Assembly: GCA_028687545.1 (NCBI GenBank)
Contig: JAQTZZ010000085.1
Location: forward strand, 1 to 9,681
DNA from: Candidatus Wallbacteria bacterium
GTDB lineage: Bacteria; Muiribacteriota; JAQTZZ01
Length of the DNA stretch: 9,681 nucleotides
Reading direction: 5' to 3'
Part shown: in pieces, positions 7,765 to 9,681 of the stretch
Numbering within the stretch: the first letter of the stretch is position 1
How the letters are laid out: each line of letters begins with the position of its first letter
Made by a program: the position numbers and the translations under genes
The notes under the pieces: generated by a model
Told to the model about the DNA's origin: nothing
The model's input: the letters and a program-made list of their open reading frames with translations, nothing else
The model's database searches: none

Positions 7765-9294
7765 ATGAAAAAGATTACATTAGTTCTAGCTTTACTGATT
7801 GTAATCGGGCTGTCAATTTTCATCGCCCAGGGTTTGAAAACCGATAAATCAAGATTTACTTTGATTCTGACAGGTATCCTGCAAGGCCATATTTCACCGC
7901 TTAAGCAGAAAAACAGCGAGCTTGAGCAGGGTGGTGTCCTTTTTTTAGGTACCCGGGTAATGGCGGTACGCAAGGAAGTTTTAGCCCGCAGCGAGCAATG
8001 TCTCTGGCTGGACAATGGTGACGATTTCTCCGGTACTCCTGATGCTTATTATACTCAGGGGGAAGCGATTGCCCGGATCATGGAAAAACTGCCGATCGAC
8101 ATGCTGACTCTGGGAAACCGTGAGTTCGATTTCGGTAAAGATGTGCTTTTCAACCTGATCAAAGGAGCATCTTTTTATTACAGTTCCAATGTTTTTAATT
8201 CTGACCAGTCCAGTCCGGAAAACCTGCATCAGATCATACTGAAAGAAACTCCGGAAGGCCGGAAACTGCTGGTGATCGGACTAACTCCTCCCAATACACC
8301 TCAGCAGACTCTAATGAAAAACGTCGAAGGCCTGGTTTTTCTTGATCTGAAATCCACCCTGGCTCGTTTTCAGGAAGCCTTACGTGAAGCAGATGCCTTG
8401 ATCGTGCTGACCCAGTTCACGCGCCAGGAACTGATTGACAATGTCAAGTTCCTGCAGGAATATCCCGGAAAAAAATTCTTGCTGGTCTACAATGCCTTTG
8501 AAAACCAGGAATTCAAACTCGAAGCGTTTTCACCTGATATCTGGTTCGTGCCGGTCGACGGAATCTCCCTGGGCCGCACTTTTGTGACGCTCGAGTTCAA
8601 CCTGGATCAGGGAAACATCTCAGGAATTTCTTATAAAACAGTTGAAGTAGGTGTGAGCGACATTGAGCCTGACAGGGAGCTGTCAACGGTTGTCGGAAAT
8701 TACAGACGTCAGGTGGACAGTATCATTCAGCAGGTGATAGGTGAATCTTCGCTGGATCTCGAAGTCGACAACAACCAGGAATTCGCCCTGGCCGACCTGG
8801 TCTGTGACGTGATGCTACGGGAAACAGGTGCAGAATTTGCCGTCACGAATTCCAGTGGAATCAGGGTCGGCCTGAAAAAAGGTAAAATCACCCTGGAGAA
8901 TCTTTATCAGATTATCCCTTTTGACAACAACACGGTCAGCATGAAGCTTCAGGGAAAAGATATCAGGGCGATATTCGAGCGAAATTATGAACGCAAGCAG
9001 CCGATACTCCAGATAGCCGGCGGGAAGATCCAGATCGACAGGAACCAGACCCCGAAAGTAAAATCCATCCAAATTGGGGGTGCTCCGCTCTCTGATGAGC
9101 GCTTTTATAAGATTGTGACGAATTCTTTCCTTGCCGATGGCGGAGATGGATATCTGGAATTCAAGAATGGAACAGAACGAGTGATGGGGAATCAGATCCG
9201 TAAATCGATGAACGACTTCATCAAAACCGGATCACCGCTTAAACCCCAGACAGAAGGCAGGATCGTGATCACCGAAGCTGCGGCAATCAAGTGA
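7765..9294 (+). CDS. UshA/5'-nucleotidase-like exported protein, metal site lost
   Basis: The 509-residue product has an N-terminal hydrophobic segment (about 4-21) after MKK with no clear cleavage site or lipobox, so it is either a membrane anchor or a weak signal peptide. Residues 30-280 resemble the calcineurin-like metallophosphatase domain of UshA-type 5'-nucleotidases, and residues 315-490 the 5'-nucleotidase C-terminal domain: NSSGIR (362-367), a GKIT...PFDN segment (373-388), a GKDIRAIFE stretch (397-405), NSFLADGGDGY (453-463). The metal ligands are almost all replaced (GILQGH for NDxHGH, GNRE for GNHE, Gln and non-His residues for the later His motifs), so phosphohydrolase activity is unlikely. 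ATG 7765 is preferred because AAGGG (7754-7758) is then 6 bp away; ATG 7759, overlapping the folE stop, would have the purine tract directly against it. The frame is intact over its full length. A role as a binding or scaffold protein is inference. Confidence 0.82.
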   Translation: MKKITLVLALLIVIGLSIFIAQGLKTDKSRFTLILTGILQGHISPLKQKNSELEQGGVLFLGTRVMAVRKEVLARSEQCLWLDNGDDFSGTPDAYYTQGEAIARIMEKLPIDMLTLGNREFDFGKDVLFNLIKGASFYYSSNVFNSDQSSPENLHQIILKETPEGRKLLVIGLTPPNTPQQTLMKNVEGLVFLDLKSTLARFQEALREADALIVLTQFTRQELIDNVKFLQEYPGKKFLLVYNAFENQEFKLEAFSPDIWFVPVDGISLGRTFVTLEFNLDQGNISGISYKTVEVGVSDIEPDRELSTVVGNYRRQVDSIIQQVIGESSLDLEVDNNQEFALADLVCDVMLRETGAEFAVTNSSGIRVGLKKGKITLENLYQIIPFDNNTVSMKLQGKDIRAIFERNYERKQPILQIAGGKIQIDRNQTPKVKSIQIGGAPLSDERFYKIVTNSFLADGGDGYLEFKNGTERVMGNQIRKSMNDFIKTGSPLKPQTEGRIVITEAAAIK

Positions 9295-9325
9295 ATCTGC
9301 CTAAAGAATTATTCGGGAGGTTTTA

Positions 9326-9681
9326 ATGAAACTTGGCATGTTTATCATGGTGTGCGTCATCAACTATATAATCGGCAGCATCCCTTTCGCTTACATTATC
9401 ACCCTCAAGGCGAGCGGCAAGGACATCCGTCAGGAAGGCTCCGGCAATGTGGGCGCCACCAATGTATTCAGGGTGATGGGAATTCTCTGGGGTTTGCTGG
9501 TTTTTTTTCTGGATGCCGGGAAAGGCTGGCTGGCAGTAAAGTTCAGCCAGTTCATCATCAACGAAAAGGACTTCACCATCCAACTCTCAAACATCACCTT
9601 GAATCATAAGATCATACTGATCTGTGCCGTGCTCTGGGTCGTGCTTGGTCATATTTTCCCGATTTTTCTCGGATTCCGGGG
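9326..9681 (+). CDS. plsY: Acyl-phosphate:glycerol-3-phosphate acyltransferase PlsY, 3' truncated by window
   Basis: PlsY is a small integral membrane enzyme that transfers an acyl group from acyl-phosphate to glycerol-3-phosphate, giving lysophosphatidic acid, the first committed step of phospholipid synthesis in most bacteria (with PlsX and PlsC). The 118 residues visible show the hallmark motifs: GSIPFAY (17-23), KDIRQEGSGNVGATNVFR (32-49), LDAGKG (62-67) and GHIFPIFLGFR (108-118), interleaved with membrane helices. The frame runs off the right edge; family members are about 200 residues, so roughly 80 are missing. ATG 9326 follows GGGAGG (9315-9320) at 5 bp, the best ribosome binding site in the window. 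The 31-bp gap after the nucleotidase-like gene suggests the same operon. Confidence 0.96.
   Translation, partial: MKLGMFIMVCVINYIIGSIPFAYIITLKASGKDIRQEGSGNVGATNVFRVMGILWGLLVFFLDAGKGWLAVKFSQFIINEKDFTIQLSNITLNHKIILICAVLWVVLGHIFPIFLGFR

Noticed and set aside
7765-9294. The nucleotidase-like protein as the missing dihydroneopterin triphosphate phosphatase acting after FolE.
   Set aside because: It carries a membrane anchor or signal peptide, placing it outside the cytoplasm, and its metal ligands are lost, so neighbourhood to folE alone does not support the role.
1-9681. CRISPR arrays, insertion sequences, tRNA or rRNA genes, phage genes or a defence cluster.
   Set aside because: Reading both strands I saw no regularly spaced repeats, transposase-like frames or RNA gene signatures; the content is envelope and housekeeping genes.

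Overview
The window is a compact bacterial region of intermediate base composition, with every convincing gene on the + strand. The genes found (tilS, ftsH, folE, plsY, a WecG/TagA-type glycosyltransferase) are bacterial. No ribosomal RNA or other phylum-level marker is present. The large secreted zincin of the MXAN_6640 type and the divergent membrane proteins suggest an uncultured, deep-branching bacterium; candidate phyla such as Riflebacteria or Wallbacteria would fit, but that is only a guess.

Layout. Bases 1-288 hold no confident gene. They contain the possible tail of an upstream gene, an inverted pair of TTATnCACG sequences, a possible 36-codon ORF and two sigma-70-like promoter candidates. 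Next comes a secreted 600-residue putative metallopeptidase (289-2091). After a 107-bp gap a tightly packed run begins: a membrane protein/WecG fusion (to 3920), tilS (from 3923), ftsH (overlapping tilS by 11 bp), folE (ATGA overlap with ftsH), a 5'-nucleotidase-like membrane-anchored or exported protein (about 2 bp after folE), and plsY, which is cut by the window edge. Spacing and overlaps indicate one operon with translational coupling. The tilS-ftsH-folE order is a common bacterial housekeeping arrangement; the flanking genes belong to the cell envelope (lipid-linked glycan synthesis, phospholipid synthesis, exported protein).

The most notable content is a pair of apparent pseudoenzyme domains in this operon. 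The N-terminal half of the WecG fusion follows the helical pattern of the TagO/WecA/MraY phosphoglycosyl transferase fold, but the Asp-Asp, the Asn/Asp loop, the MGD Asp and the HxHH motif are all missing. The protein after folE has a well-kept nucleotide-binding C-terminal domain but has lost nearly all metal ligands of its metallophosphatase domain. Both genes are otherwise intact, so these look like repurposed proteins and not decaying genes.
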